Positions 35,751 to 44,559 of a stretch of 64,000 bases of DNA are shown one piece after another. The notes beneath the pieces were generated by a model that was not told the origin of the DNA, made no database searches, and worked only from the letters and a program-made list of their open reading frames with translations. This stretch comes from Cedecea neteri. Lineage in GTDB: Bacteria; Pseudomonadota; Gammaproteobacteria; Enterobacterales; Enterobacteriaceae. Both the position numbers and the translations under genes were made by a program. Positions within the stretch are counted from its first letter, which is position 1. Each line of letters starts with the position of its first letter. The stretch lies in assembly GCF_000757825.1 (NCBI RefSeq), contig NZ_CP009451.1, positions 2,852,001 to 2,916,000 of the forward strand, given 5' to 3'.

Positions 35751-36416
35751 TTAACCTGGCTGTAGCGCGGAGATTTCGGATTTATCTGCGAGGCGTTTCA
35801 ACAGCATATTCAGCAATACGCCGTACATCGGCAGGAAGAAAATCAGGCTGATAAGAACCTTGAAGCAGTAATCGACCACGGCGATTTCTACCCAATGCTG
35901 GGCCATAAAGGCGTCCGGGCTGCGCCAGAAGGCGATAAAGAAGAACGACAGCGTGTCGCTCACGTTACCAAACAGCGTGGAAGCGGTAGGCGCTAACCAC
36001 CAGCAGCGGTTTTGACGCAGGCGGTTGAAGACGTGCACGTCGAGGATCTGGCCGAGCGCATAGGCCATAAAGCTGGCGATTGCGATACGGGCGACGAACA
36101 GGTTGAAGTGGGTTAGCGCTTCAAAGCCCTGCCAGCTTCCCATGTAAAACAGCGCTGAGATGCCGTAGGAGATAACCAGCGCCGGGATCATTACCGCGAA
36201 AATAATTCGTCGCGCCAGCGGAGCGCCGAAAATACGCACCGTAAGGTCGGTCGCCAGGAAGATAAACGGGAAGCTGAAGGCGCCCCAGGTCGTATGAAAC
36301 CCGAAGACGGAGACCGGAAGCTGAACCAGATAGTTACTGGAGGTGATCACCAGCAAATGAAAAAGCGATAGCCAAAACAGCGCATTAGTACGCTGGCGAG
36401 TGCTGAACTGCATCAT
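35751..36416 (-). CDS. yhhQ: Queuosine precursor transporter YhhQ
   Basis: A 221-residue inner-membrane protein, the length of E. coli YhhQ, with about six membrane segments. The signature G-A-F-S-F-P-F-I-F-L-A-T-D-L-T is that of the YhhQ/VUT-1 family, which imports the queuosine precursors preQ0 and preQ1. It lies between dcrB and tusA as in E. coli. The two tRNA-modification genes yhhQ and tusA are divergent. Confidence 0.94.
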   Translation of the reverse strand: MMQFSTRQRTNALFWLSLFHLLVITSSNYLVQLPVSVFGFHTTWGAFSFPFIFLATDLTVRIFGAPLARRIIFAVMIPALVISYGISALFYMGSWQGFEALTHFNLFVARIAIASFMAYALGQILDVHVFNRLRQNRCWWLAPTASTLFGNVSDTLSFFFIAFWRSPDAFMAQHWVEIAVVDYCFKVLISLIFFLPMYGVLLNMLLKRLADKSEISALQPG

Positions 36417-36590
36417 GTTGTAGCCTTTTTAGTAGTGGGGTGAGGGAACCCAGTCAAAAATGTAAAGCGCGGGGATGATACTGCTTTAGCTTTTCATTGC
36501 AATGGTTAATTTTAACGCAATCGTTCACGCGGCTTGCGCCAGATTTTCCCCGGCGTAAACTAGCGCGGTTTTTGACGACCTGAGAGTGCT

Positions 36591-36836
36591 ATGACCGATT
36601 TGTTCGCAACCCCCGACCATACGCTGGATGCCCTTGGCCTGCGCTGCCCGGAGCCGGTGATGATGGTGCGCAAAACCGTGCGCAATATGCCCGTAGGCGA
36701 AACGCTGCTGGTGATAGCCGACGACCCGGCCACCACGCGCGATATCCCCGGTTTCTGCCGCTTTATGGAACATGAGCTGGTTGCCAGCGAAACCGACGCG
36801 CTGCCTTACCGCTATTTGCTGCGTAAGAGCCACTGA
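36591..36836 (+). CDS. tusA: Sulfur carrier protein TusA
   Basis: An 81-residue protein, the same size as E. coli TusA. The conserved [11 protein letters not shown] carries the active cysteine (Cys19) that accepts persulfide sulfur from IscS. It passes sulfur to TusBCD for 2-thiouridine formation at the tRNA wobble position and affects other sulfur uses. The gene stands alone and converges on the HigBA module, whose antitoxin gene ends 6 bases away. Confidence 0.96.
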   Translation: MTDLFATPDHTLDALGLRCPEPVMMVRKTVRNMPVGETLLVIADDPATTRDIPGFCRFMEHELVASETDALPYRYLLRKSH

Positions 36837-36842
36837 TCCCTC

Positions 36843-37253
36843 TCAGAAAAAGAGGGCAGGTGAGATGCCAAAGCGCCGGGAAAGCCGGCGGATGTGTTCG
36901 GTGGTTAGCTGTCGTTCGCCGCTGAGAATGCGGGATACCATCGACTTGCTGCCAATCTCTTGCTGAAAATCGCTCTGTTTTAATTGGTGATGCTCCATCA
37001 GGGTTTTCAGCATGGCTATCCCGGCCGGGATTGCCTGCATTTCCGCTCGGAACGTCTGTACTTCAGGCTGTGCGTTTTCCCAGGCAGAGATTTTGCTGCT
37101 GACAATCTCAACCAGTGGGTTTTCTGGGTCATTGAGCAGCAGGTATTCGACCAGCTCCAGCGCCGCCAGATAATCTTTTTCTCTGGTGCTGCCACCCAGC
37201 AGTGGAACCGCCGTTTTCAATGCTTCGGCGGCTTTAAGCGCATCAGCAATCAT
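36843..37253 (-). CDS. higA: HigA-type antitoxin
   Basis: A 136-residue protein that reads like E. coli HigA (YgjM). The N-terminal toxin-binding part contains L-E-L-V-E-Y-L-L-L-N-D-P-E-N-P-L, and the C-terminal part has an XRE helix-turn-helix (L-K-Q-S-D-F-Q-Q-E-I-G-S-K-S-M-V-S-R-I-L-S-G-E-R-Q-L). It neutralises HigB and represses the operon. Its start overlaps the end of higB by 4 bases (ATGA), the toxin-first order of hig loci. In E. coli K-12 higBA is elsewhere; here it sits between tusA and zntA. Confidence 0.9.
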   Translation of the reverse strand: MIADALKAAEALKTAVPLLGGSTREKDYLAALELVEYLLLNDPENPLVEIVSSKISAWENAQPEVQTFRAEMQAIPAGIAMLKTLMEHHQLKQSDFQQEIGSKSMVSRILSGERQLTTEHIRRLSRRFGISPALFF

Positions 37254-37561
37254 CTCTTCTTTCCCCGGTGTGTTTCAGTAAACCGCATGTATTCGCTGTG
37301 CGTCATGATATGGCGGATGTAGAACTTCTGGCTGGTAAAAAAGATAAGCGCAATCAGCCTGAGTTCATTGCCGGCGATATTGATGACGTAATGTTTATCG
37401 AGGTACTTAAAGTTATCCAGTGAAGGATAAATCCGCTTAAGTGATTCCGGCGTTGGAAAGAAGCCTTTTTCCAGCACTTTGCCGAGAATTTGCAGTTCCT
37501 GCCTATGTCTGGGAAATCTTTGACCCGCTTCTATAAGCGTCTTCAGCGTAATCAGATGCAT
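37250..37561 (-). CDS. higB: HigB-type mRNA interferase toxin
   Basis: The start at 37561 (MHLITLKTLIEAG) follows AGGA by 7 bases and matches the start of E. coli HigB (YgjN), giving 103 residues. The RelE-like fold residues are present: P-S-L-D-N-F-K-Y-L-D-K-H-Y-V, G-N-E-L-R-L-I-A-L, K-F-Y-I-R-H-I-M-T-H-S-E-Y. It cleaves mRNA on the ribosome during stress unless bound by HigA. The frame extends to 37591, but that part overlaps the operator. Confidence 0.9.
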   Translation of the reverse strand: MHLITLKTLIEAGQRFPRHRQELQILGKVLEKGFFPTPESLKRIYPSLDNFKYLDKHYVINIAGNELRLIALIFFTSQKFYIRHIMTHSEYMRFTETHRGKKR

Positions 37562-37573
37562 CACTTCATCCTG

Positions 37574-37625
37574 AAGTTGACTGATTGGCAATAATTATGC
37601 CCGCAAGTTGCCAATCAGTCAACTT
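37574..37625. promoter_or_regulatory. Operator of higBA: 18-bp perfect inverted repeat
   Basis: AAGTTGACTGATTGGCAA (37574-37591) and its exact reverse complement (37608-37625) enclose 16 bases that include a -10-like TAATTA on the minus strand. The right arm region also contains CAAGTTG-N9-CAACTTG (37604-37626), a second palindrome. It lies immediately upstream of higB, where HigA is expected to bind. Confidence 0.75.
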
Positions 37626-37703
37626 GCGGGCGGGGGATTCATTTTTACACGTGAGCGTCCTTGCTCCATTGATTGAGTAAAAATCCGGAAGATGACTCGA
37701 AAA

Positions 37704-39917
37704 CTATTTCTTCCGCAGCAGGCGAATGGCGTTCGCCGTTACCAGCGCGGTAGCGCCTGAGTCTGCCAGCACCGCCAGCCACAGGCCGGTCAGGCCGAGC
37801 AGGGTGGTGACCAGGAAAATCCCCTTCAGCCCCAGCGCAATCGTCACGTTCTGGCGAATGTTGTTATGGGTGGCTCTGGCGAGCCGCACCATGCTTGCCA
37901 GTTCGGTCAGGCGGTTGTGGGTCAGGGCGGCATCTGCGGTTTCCAGCGCGACGTCCGTGCCGCTGCCCATGGCAATACCGATGGTGGCCGCTTTCATCGC
38001 CGGCGCATCGTTAATGCCGTCGCCGACCATCGCCAGCGGCGCGGTGGCATTCAGTTTGTTCACCGCCGCCACTTTGTCTGCCGGGAGCAGGCTGGCGCGG
38101 TAATCAATGCCCAGTTCGTTGGCTATTGCCGCCGCCGCTCGTGGGTTATCCCCCGTCAGCATCACGCCCTGAATGCCCAGTTGATGAAGGGCGGTAACCG
38201 CTTCACGCGCGTCGCTGCGCAAAGTGTCACGCATGGCGATGGTGCCCAGCAGCTGCCCTGAACGCAGTACCACGATGACCGTCTGGCCCTCTTCTTCCTG
38301 CTTCGCGATACGTTGCTGCCAGACTTCGTTGAGTGCCTGAGCGTCAAGTTTGGACGGTGAGCTGAGCAACAGCGTTTCACCCTGGATATTCGCTTCAACG
38401 CCAACTCCGGCCAGCGCGCGGTGATTTTCCGCGACGAAAGCTGGCAAATTACGCTGTTGTGCTGCGCTCACAATGGCCTGAGCCAGAGGGTGCGTTGAAC
38501 CCTGTTCTACTGCGGCGGCGAGCGCCAGAAGCTGGTCTTCTTCAATCCCGTCAGCCACGGCAATGGCGGTGACCTGCGGTTTACCTGCCGTCAGGGTGCC
38601 GGTTTTATCGAAGGCGACCTGCTGGATTTGACCGAGACGCTCCAGCGCCGCGCCGCCTTTAATCAACGCCCCACGGCGTGCGGCTGCGGCAAGGCCGGAA
38701 GTAATGGCCGCAGGCGTGGAGATAACCAGCGCGCACGGGCAGCCGATAAGCAGCAGCGTCAGGCCTTTATAGATCCACGGTTCCCAGGTTTGCCCGAACA
38801 GCAAAGGAGGAACGACGGCGGTCAGTAACGCGAGAAGCATGATAATCGGCGTGTAAATCCGGCTAAAGCGATCGATAAAGCGTTCGATGGGCGCGCGGCG
38901 CTCCTCGGCTTCTTCAATCAACCGCAGAATGCGGTCGATGGCGCTGTCGCCGGGTTCGGAAATCACCTCCAACTGAACAAGGCGATCCACGCTGGTGCTG
39001 CCTGCGGCGACTTTTTCGCCCTGCTGGCGCTCTACCGGCACGGATTCCCCGGTTAAGGCACTTTCATCAAAGCTTGCAAAACCGCTGAGCAGGCGACCGT
39101 CGGCCGGCAGTCGGCCACCGGCGGCGACCTCAATAACGTCGCCGGGGCGAAGCTCGGCCTGAGCGACGGTTTCGCGCTCGCCGTCCCGGAGGCGAATAGC
39201 GACGTCCGGCTTTAACGCCATTAAGGCGCTTACCCCCCGGCGCGCACGGCTGGCGGCGTAGGATTCGAGACGTTCACCGATCAGAAACAGCAGCAAGACC
39301 ATCGCTGCTTCGGCGGTAGCGCCGATAAACAGTGCGCCGATGGCCGCGACGCTCATCAGCGTTTCAATGGCAAACCAGTTGCCGCTGCGGATCAGGCGGA
39401 CCGCCTGGCGGGCTATCGGCCACAGGCCAACCAGCGTGGTGGCGATAAACGCCAGGTTGCCGAGCGGGTGGTTGAACTGCTCGAGCCCCCAGCTAATCAC
39501 CATCAGCACAATAAGCAGGATCAGCGGCAGGTTTTCCTGCAGGCTGCTGCTTTTTTCCTGCTTCGGCGCATTGCCTGCATTCAGGGTGTAGCCTGCGGCC
39601 TTGACGGCTTTTTCTACGTCACTGCGAACGTCGCGCGCAGAGCTGACCAGCAGTTTTTCGGTAGAAAACACCACCTGAACCTGCTGAACATCGCTCACCT
39701 GTTTCACCGCATTTTCTACTTTGCGGGCGCAGGCCGCGCAGTCCATCCCCTCAACGTGCCAGCTGTAGCGGCTGCCGTTGTCGGCGATTTCCGGCTCTGG
39801 ATTTTGCGCAGAGCAGGTGTCATCGGCGCAGCAGGAGGGGCCTTCTGCCTGCAGCGGGCTAAGTTTGGCAAACGCAAACTGAGGTGGCTTTTTGCCGTCT
39901 TGGGGTGTGTTGAGCAT
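37704..39917 (-). CDS. zntA: Zinc/cadmium/lead-exporting P-type ATPase
   Basis: The start is placed at 39917 (MLNTPQDGKKPPQF) behind GGAGGG, giving 737 residues, close to E. coli ZntA (732). The cytoplasmic N-terminus has a cysteine cluster (S-C-C-A-D-D-T-C-S) and the metal-binding G-M-D-C-A-A-C. The membrane metal site C-P-C lies in L-I-G-C-P-C-A-L-V-I-S. The phosphorylation site is D-K-T-G-T-L-T, followed by the hinge G-D-G-I-N-D-A-P. It pumps Zn(II), Cd(II) and Pb(II) out of the cytoplasm using ATP. A ZntR-type promoter lies upstream. The usual neighbours tusA and yhhN are both separated from it by insertions. Confidence 0.96.
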   Translation of the reverse strand: MLNTPQDGKKPPQFAFAKLSPLQAEGPSCCADDTCSAQNPEPEIADNGSRYSWHVEGMDCAACARKVENAVKQVSDVQQVQVVFSTEKLLVSSARDVRSDVEKAVKAAGYTLNAGNAPKQEKSSSLQENLPLILLIVLMVISWGLEQFNHPLGNLAFIATTLVGLWPIARQAVRLIRSGNWFAIETLMSVAAIGALFIGATAEAAMVLLLFLIGERLESYAASRARRGVSALMALKPDVAIRLRDGERETVAQAELRPGDVIEVAAGGRLPADGRLLSGFASFDESALTGESVPVERQQGEKVAAGSTSVDRLVQLEVISEPGDSAIDRILRLIEEAEERRAPIERFIDRFSRIYTPIIMLLALLTAVVPPLLFGQTWEPWIYKGLTLLLIGCPCALVISTPAAITSGLAAAARRGALIKGGAALERLGQIQQVAFDKTGTLTAGKPQVTAIAVADGIEEDQLLALAAAVEQGSTHPLAQAIVSAAQQRNLPAFVAENHRALAGVGVEANIQGETLLLSSPSKLDAQALNEVWQQRIAKQEEEGQTVIVVLRSGQLLGTIAMRDTLRSDAREAVTALHQLGIQGVMLTGDNPRAAAAIANELGIDYRASLLPADKVAAVNKLNATAPLAMVGDGINDAPAMKAATIGIAMGSGTDVALETADAALTHNRLTELASMVRLARATHNNIRQNVTIALGLKGIFLVTTLLGLTGLWLAVLADSGATALVTANAIRLLRKK

Positions 39918-39952
39918 GGCGCCCTCCGGTAATGATAATTTTCTCATTAGCG

Positions 39953-39984
39953 ATGTTACTCTCTGGAGTCAACTCCAGAGTCAA
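39953..39984 (-). promoter_or_regulatory. ZntR-controlled promoter of zntA
   Basis: On the minus strand TTGACT (39984-39979) and TAACAT (39958-39953) are 20 bases apart, an over-long spacer typical of MerR-family activation. The spacer holds the palindrome CTCTGGAGT-TG-ACTCCAGAG (39961-39980), essentially the known ZntR operator of E. coli. The zntR gene is not in the window. Confidence 0.88.
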
Positions 39985-39998
39985 GCCCCTTTTTTGCC

Positions 39999-40012
39999 TG
40001 ATAACGTTTCTG
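39999..40012. promoter_or_regulatory. Possible weak operator of the LacI-family gene
   Basis: TGATAACGTTTCTG shares 10 of 14 positions, including the central AACGTTT, with the perfect palindrome before the SIS-PTS operon. It lies about 90 bases before the LacI-family gene start and could be an autoregulatory site. The match is imperfect. Confidence 0.3.
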
Positions 40013-40101
40013 GCTCACGGGCGGCAGTTTTCAGCATTGGCCTTTGCTTCCCCGGGGCGCTTCCCCTAGTATTATCCGCAGGTCGGGATGAGAATGAGTC
40101 G

Positions 40102-41148
40102 ATGAAAAAACCACTGACAATCAAAGATATTGCGGAGCTGGCGCAGGTGTCCATCGCCACCGTCTCCCGGGTACTGAACAACAACAGCTGGGTGGCAGAC
40201 AAAACGCGCAGCCGGGTCGAAAAAGTGATTCAGGAACATAATTTCAGCCCAAATTTACTCGCGCGCGGCATGATCTCGAAGAAAACCCAGACGCTGGCAA
40301 TTGTCGTTTCGGATATCAGTAACCCTTACTTTGTGATGCTGGTGGCGCAGATTGAGCATGAAAGCTTGCGGCTCGGCTACAAAGTCACGCTGTACGACAC
40401 TCAATCGGCAAACAGAACCTCTCGCGAAGCGCCGGTGGTGCCCGAAGAGCATATTTTTAATTCCATCACCGACAGCCAGATAGACGGCGTGATTATTCTG
40501 GGCGGCAACATCGACTACAACGATATTTCAGCGACCTATCTGCAGGAGCTGAAAAAACTCATCGCCACCGTGCCGGTCGTGGTGGTGGGGCGTAAGCTTC
40601 AGGGCGTGGAATATGCCTGCGTTGAACGTGACCAGACCGGATGCGTGAGGTTAGCGACTCGTCATCTTATTGATAAAGGCTACCGGCGGATTGGTTTTAT
40701 CGGCGGGTCGAAGAATGTTTATATTACTCGCGAGCGTGAAGCGGTATTTCGCACCGAGCTGGAGTCAGCAGGTTTACCGGTAGAAAATAGTTTCGTGGTG
40801 CTGAATAACTTTTATTTACAGCATGGCTATGAGGCTATCGAATCGCTAATTGCTAACAATGAAGCCTTGCCGGACGCCATTGTGGCAATTAACGACCACG
40901 TCGCAAAAGGTGCCATCCGCGCGCTAAAAGATAAGAACCTCTTGGTGCCAGAAAATATCGCCGTAGTGAGCTGCGAATATTTTCCCGGCAGCGAATATTT
41001 TATTCCACGCATTACCACCGTTGACCATCAAAACGCGTTAATTGGCAAAGAGGTTATGCGGCGATTAATGGCCATCCTGAATCAGAATGCTGACGTGGCC
41101 GCGGCAGAAAAGATCCCTCTTAGCCTGACCGGCGGTGAATCCTCTTAG
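40102..41148 (+). CDS. LacI-family regulator of the SIS-PTS operon
   Basis: The start is taken at 40102 (MKKPLTIKDIAELAQ), as the frame further upstream overlaps the zntA promoter. The product has 348 residues: the LacI helix-turn-helix (I-A-E-L-A-Q-V-S-I-A-T-V-S-R-V-L-N) with the hinge region (N-L-L-A-R-G-M), and a periplasmic-binding-protein-like sugar domain with I-V-V-S-D-I-S-N-P-Y-F and D-A-I-V-A-I-N-D-H-V-A. It probably represses the adjacent SIS and PTS genes by binding the palindrome at 41276 until the sugar or sugar phosphate arrives. The inducer is unknown. Confidence 0.9.
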   Translation: MKKPLTIKDIAELAQVSIATVSRVLNNNSWVADKTRSRVEKVIQEHNFSPNLLARGMISKKTQTLAIVVSDISNPYFVMLVAQIEHESLRLGYKVTLYDTQSANRTSREAPVVPEEHIFNSITDSQIDGVIILGGNIDYNDISATYLQELKKLIATVPVVVVGRKLQGVEYACVERDQTGCVRLATRHLIDKGYRRIGFIGGSKNVYITREREAVFRTELESAGLPVENSFVVLNNFYLQHGYEAIESLIANNEALPDAIVAINDHVAKGAIRALKDKNLLVPENIAVVSCEYFPGSEYFIPRITTVDHQNALIGKEVMRRLMAILNQNADVAAAEKIPLSLTGGESS

Positions 41149-41239
41149 TTTTCAACGGCGGATAACGCTTTTTTCGGCGTCCGCCCGTTTTCCCTTCTGC
41201 GATATTTTTTGATCCCGCTAACAGTTGCGCGATCTGGCG

Positions 41240-41289
41240 TTGACAAGCCTCGCCCGACTCCTCTAGCCTAAAACCTGAAAACGTTTTCA
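41240..41289 (+). promoter_or_regulatory. Promoter and LacI-type operator of the SIS-PTS operon
   Basis: TTGACA at 41240-41245 and a weak -10 TAGCCT at 41264-41269 (18-base spacer) are followed by the perfect 14-bp palindrome TGAAAACGTTTTCA at 41276-41289. The central CG and the AAACGTTT core are typical of LacI/GalR operators. Its place near the transcription start, 22 bases before the SIS start codon, fits repression. Confidence 0.75.
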
Positions 41290-41311
41290 TGTTTTGATTA
41301 CAGGAGAGCCG

Positions 41312-42382
41312 ATGAAACCGACAATGATGACCTATATCCATGAAGAGCAGGCGACGTTAAGCGCCATGATTGCCCGCTATCCGTCCGATCTTCCGGTCCT
41401 GGAGGGGCAAAAGGAGTGGTTAGTTCTGGCTACGGGTTCCAGCATTAACGCCATCAAAAGTGCGAAATACTACGTGGAAAAGCTGGCGGACGTGCGCATC
41501 ACGGTGGAGGAGCCTTTCCACTTTCAGCACTACGAAAAGTTCAGTGAGACGGCTGATTTGGTGATAGGCGTTTCCCAGAGTGGGGAAAGCACCTCGACCA
41601 TCAACGCGATCCAGCATATTCGCCAGACTCACGCGGTAAAAACGCTGGGCATCACCAGCAAAACGGGCAGTGAACTGGCGCGAAACGTTGACCATGTGGT
41701 TGATATTGAAATTGGCGAAGAGCGCGTGGGCTACGTGACCAAAGGGTACGTTGCCACCATCCTGAAATTCATGCTGCTGGGCGTGTTTGCGGCTCGCCGC
41801 AGCGGGAAGATCGACGCCGAACAGGAAGCGGCCGAGCTGAGGAAACTGGGCGTGGCGGTGCAGGCTATCCCGGGCATTATCGCCGACACCGAAGTTTTCT
41901 TTACCAGGTGGCAGGATGAGCTGGCCGCCTCCCCGCGATTTACCTCCATTGGCTACGGGCCGAGCGTCGGCGTTATCAAAGAGATGGAAACCAAGTTTGC
42001 CGAGACGATTCGCGTTCCTTCCCAGGGCGTGGAGCTGGAAGCGTTTATGCACGGGCCCTATTTCGAAGTGAACGGCACTCACCGGATGTTCTTTATTGAT
42101 ACGCCGGGCCTGGCTCGCGAACGTTTATTGCTGCTGAAAGCCTATGAGCAGAAATATACCGACTACGTGTACACCATTAAGTTAGGCGAGGACCACGATC
42201 CACGCACGCTGGCGGTGAAAGCCGATGTTGATGAGTTTATTGCTCCGCTGATCATGGTTATTCCGTTCCAGATACTGGCTCACCATATTGCCGAGGCGAA
42301 AGGGAATAACCTTCCACAGCGAATTTTCACCGACTTTGGCGTTGCGGTGAAAAGCAAAACTAAACCGGGCGATTACGCCTGA
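41312..42382 (+). CDS. SIS-domain sugar-phosphate isomerase/deaminase-like protein
   Basis: Start at 41312 (MKPTMMTYIHEEQ) after CAGGAGAG; 356 residues. It contains two SIS domains like the isomerase half of GlmS, without the glutaminase half. The first has L-A-T-G-S-S-I-N-A and V-S-Q-S-G-E-S-T-S-T. The second has S-I-G-Y-G-P-S-V-G and a F-M-H-G-P-Y-F segment like the H-G-P of GlmS. Relatives act on amino-sugar or Amadori-product phosphates (deaminases, deglycases). Its partner in the operon is a PTS permease, so its substrate should be the phosphorylated sugar delivered by that permease. The exact reaction is unknown. Confidence 0.8.
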   Translation: MKPTMMTYIHEEQATLSAMIARYPSDLPVLEGQKEWLVLATGSSINAIKSAKYYVEKLADVRITVEEPFHFQHYEKFSETADLVIGVSQSGESTSTINAIQHIRQTHAVKTLGITSKTGSELARNVDHVVDIEIGEERVGYVTKGYVATILKFMLLGVFAARRSGKIDAEQEAAELRKLGVAVQAIPGIIADTEVFFTRWQDELAASPRFTSIGYGPSVGVIKEMETKFAETIRVPSQGVELEAFMHGPYFEVNGTHRMFFIDTPGLARERLLLLKAYEQKYTDYVYTIKLGEDHDPRTLAVKADVDEFIAPLIMVIPFQILAHHIAEAKGNNLPQRIFTDFGVAVKSKTKPGDYA

Positions 42383-42438
42383 TACGGGCTGTACCCTACT
42401 CAACAATAATTTCCATACCTTGCTACTAAGGAATGATT

Positions 42439-43809
42439 ATGGCTACCTTCAGTCAACTTGCCCGGCAGATAATTCAGCACGTCGGCGAGGCAGAAAATAT
42501 AGAGCATCTTACCCACTGCGCAACCCGCTTGCGTTTTACCCTCAAAGACAAAAGTAAGATTAATAAAGACGAGCTTTATAAGTTGCAGGAGGTAGTCAAG
42601 CTGGTTGAAAACCCAGGGCAATTCCAGATTGTGATTGGGCCAAAGGTTGAAAAAGTCTTTCAGGCAATAATGGCGCAGATGGGTGAGCCTTCCGCAGAGG
42701 AGCCCGCCGCGCCGCAGGGCTCGGTGATTAACCGCCTGCTGGCAACGCTTTCGGCGATGTTCACCCCTTACATCGGCGTACTGGCTGGCGTTGGGGTTGT
42801 GAAAGGTATCGTGGTTCTGTTGCAGACGATGAACCTGGTCGATACCCACTCCTATGTTTTTACCGTGTTCAATGCGCTGTCGAGCGGCGTCTTCGTCATG
42901 CTGCCGATGTTTATTGCGGTCACCGCGGCGGAACGCTTTAAGGCCAATAAATTTAGCGCGCTGGCGCTGACGGCCGCGATGATCTTCCCGCTGACGGATG
43001 CCAGCGTGCCCGGCGCATTCCACGTCATGGGCCTGGCCCTGAACGTGAAAATCTACGGCGGGGCAGTGATCCCGGCGGTGTTTGCCGTGCTCTTCCTGAG
43101 CCACGTCGAACGCTGGCTGAAAAAGGTGATCCCTGAGATTGCCGCGCTGGTGTTCGTGCCTTGTTTATCGTTGATCATTAGCGGCTTTGTGGTGTTCACC
43201 GTGATTGGCCCGGTGGCTGATTATGTCGGCGTTGGCATCGCCAATGGCTATGCGTGGCTGTACAACCTCAGCCCGGTAATTTCCGGCGCGCTGCTGGCGG
43301 GGATTGGGCAGCTGTTCGTGGTGTTTGGCGTGCACTGGGGCATTATTCCACTGGCGCTGATTAACATTCAGGTCAACGGCTACGACACTATTATGGCGAT
43401 GTTTATGTCGGCGGTGATGGGGCAGTTTGGCGCGGCGTTTGGCGCTATCTTTATTGCCCGCAACCTGAAAGATAAGCAAATTGCGATTTCCGCCTCGCTT
43501 TCCGCCTTCTTCGGCATTACCGAACCGGCTTTGTACGGCGTGAACCTGAAATACCGCATGCTCTTCGTGTTTGGCTGCATCGGCGCGGCGCTGGGCGGCG
43601 GTATTACCGGGCTGCTGGGGGTGAAAACCTACAGCTTCCTGCCGGTGCTGAACGTGTTCGAGCTGGGGCTGTTTAGCGGGCCGGATTCAAAGATGATTTA
43701 TGAGGTGATTGCGATCGCGGTGGCGTTTACGGTGCCTGCGGTATTAACCATTATCTACGGCAAAACCCGCAGGCTGGAACCTGCCTCCCTGGCGGAAGAC
43801 AGGCGTTAA
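42439..43809 (+). CDS. PTS enzyme IIBC, glucose-superfamily (sucrose/beta-glucoside/MurNAc type)
   Basis: The ATG at 42439 is preferred over 42433 because AAGGA then lies 6 bases upstream; 456 residues. The EIIB domain (about 1-85) carries the phosphorylated cysteine in L-T-H-C-A-T-R-L-R-F. The EIIC domain (about 105-445) has about ten membrane segments and the sugar-binding G-I-T-E-P-A-L-Y-G-V-N. There is no EIIA domain, so it would borrow EIIA-Glc, as MurP, TreB and ScrA do. It imports and phosphorylates a sugar that the SIS protein probably processes. It starts 56 bases after the SIS gene. Sugar unknown. Confidence 0.87.
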   Translation: MATFSQLARQIIQHVGEAENIEHLTHCATRLRFTLKDKSKINKDELYKLQEVVKLVENPGQFQIVIGPKVEKVFQAIMAQMGEPSAEEPAAPQGSVINRLLATLSAMFTPYIGVLAGVGVVKGIVVLLQTMNLVDTHSYVFTVFNALSSGVFVMLPMFIAVTAAERFKANKFSALALTAAMIFPLTDASVPGAFHVMGLALNVKIYGGAVIPAVFAVLFLSHVERWLKKVIPEIAALVFVPCLSLIISGFVVFTVIGPVADYVGVGIANGYAWLYNLSPVISGALLAGIGQLFVVFGVHWGIIPLALINIQVNGYDTIMAMFMSAVMGQFGAAFGAIFIARNLKDKQIAISASLSAFFGITEPALYGVNLKYRMLFVFGCIGAALGGGITGLLGVKTYSFLPVLNVFELGLFSGPDSKMIYEVIAIAVAFTVPAVLTIIYGKTRRLEPASLAEDRR

Positions 43810-43811
43810 CC

Positions 43812-44438
43812 TCAGATATACAGGGCGCGAACAATCATGAAGTGCCCGGCAAAGTAGCAGGCGGCAGCAATCGCGCTGTCGCCTCTGAAACGATGCCGAT
43901 AGTGGCTGACCAGCCAGACGATATTGCCCAGCAGCAGCAGGCTGGCACCCACAAACCCGGAGAAGCTTGGGGCCGTCGGGCGGAAGAAGTAAAGCTCGGC
44001 CGCCAGCCAGACCATCACCAGCGTCATGCCGATAAATGTCAGAATAGGCATGCGCAGGGCTTCAAGCCGCGTCCAGATAGTGGCCACCAGCAGCGCACCG
44101 ATAATCAGCAGGGCAAGAGGCAGCGGCCAGAAGATGGCTAAGGTCATCTGGCTGGCGAAATAGATGGTATACAGCAGATGTGAAAGGAAGAAAGCGCCCA
44201 CCGCATAGAGCAGGCGCTGGGTCGGTAATAGCGTGAGAGCATCGCCGACAAGCGTTGCCAGAAGACCCGCCACAATCAGGTAGCCCGCAGCTTCAAACAT
44301 CGGCGCTTGCCAGGCCAGCAGCAGCAGCAGGAGCAGGGTGACCGGCTTGAAAATCCAGCGCTGCCAGGTGGACCCGCGCCAGGAAGCGTCAATGTAAATC
44401 CAGGCAGATAACGCAACAGCAATAAATGACCAAAGCAT
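43812..44438 (-). CDS. yhhN: YhhN, TMEM86/lysoplasmalogenase-family membrane protein
   Basis: A 208-residue inner-membrane protein with about eight hydrophobic segments, the length of E. coli YhhN. The family includes lysoplasmalogenases (TMEM86), but the activity in enterics is not established. The G-D-A-L-T-L-L segment and H-L-L-Y-T-I-Y-F are typical. It converges on the PTS gene with 2 bases between the stop codons. In E. coli zntA is its direct neighbour. Confidence 0.92.
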   Translation of the reverse strand: MLWSFIAVALSAWIYIDASWRGSTWQRWIFKPVTLLLLLLLAWQAPMFEAAGYLIVAGLLATLVGDALTLLPTQRLLYAVGAFFLSHLLYTIYFASQMTLAIFWPLPLALLIIGALLVATIWTRLEALRMPILTFIGMTLVMVWLAAELYFFRPTAPSFSGFVGASLLLLGNIVWLVSHYRHRFRGDSAIAAACYFAGHFMIVRALYI

Positions 44439-44559
44439 GGCATATCCTTATTCTAATTGTTGGCGTAACAGTATTCAGTCTAGTGGCTAAGCGTCGCAGA
44501 TGACAACGGCGCGGCGCCAGGGTTATGCTTAAAAGTGTCTGACAATTAGAGAAAAAGCC

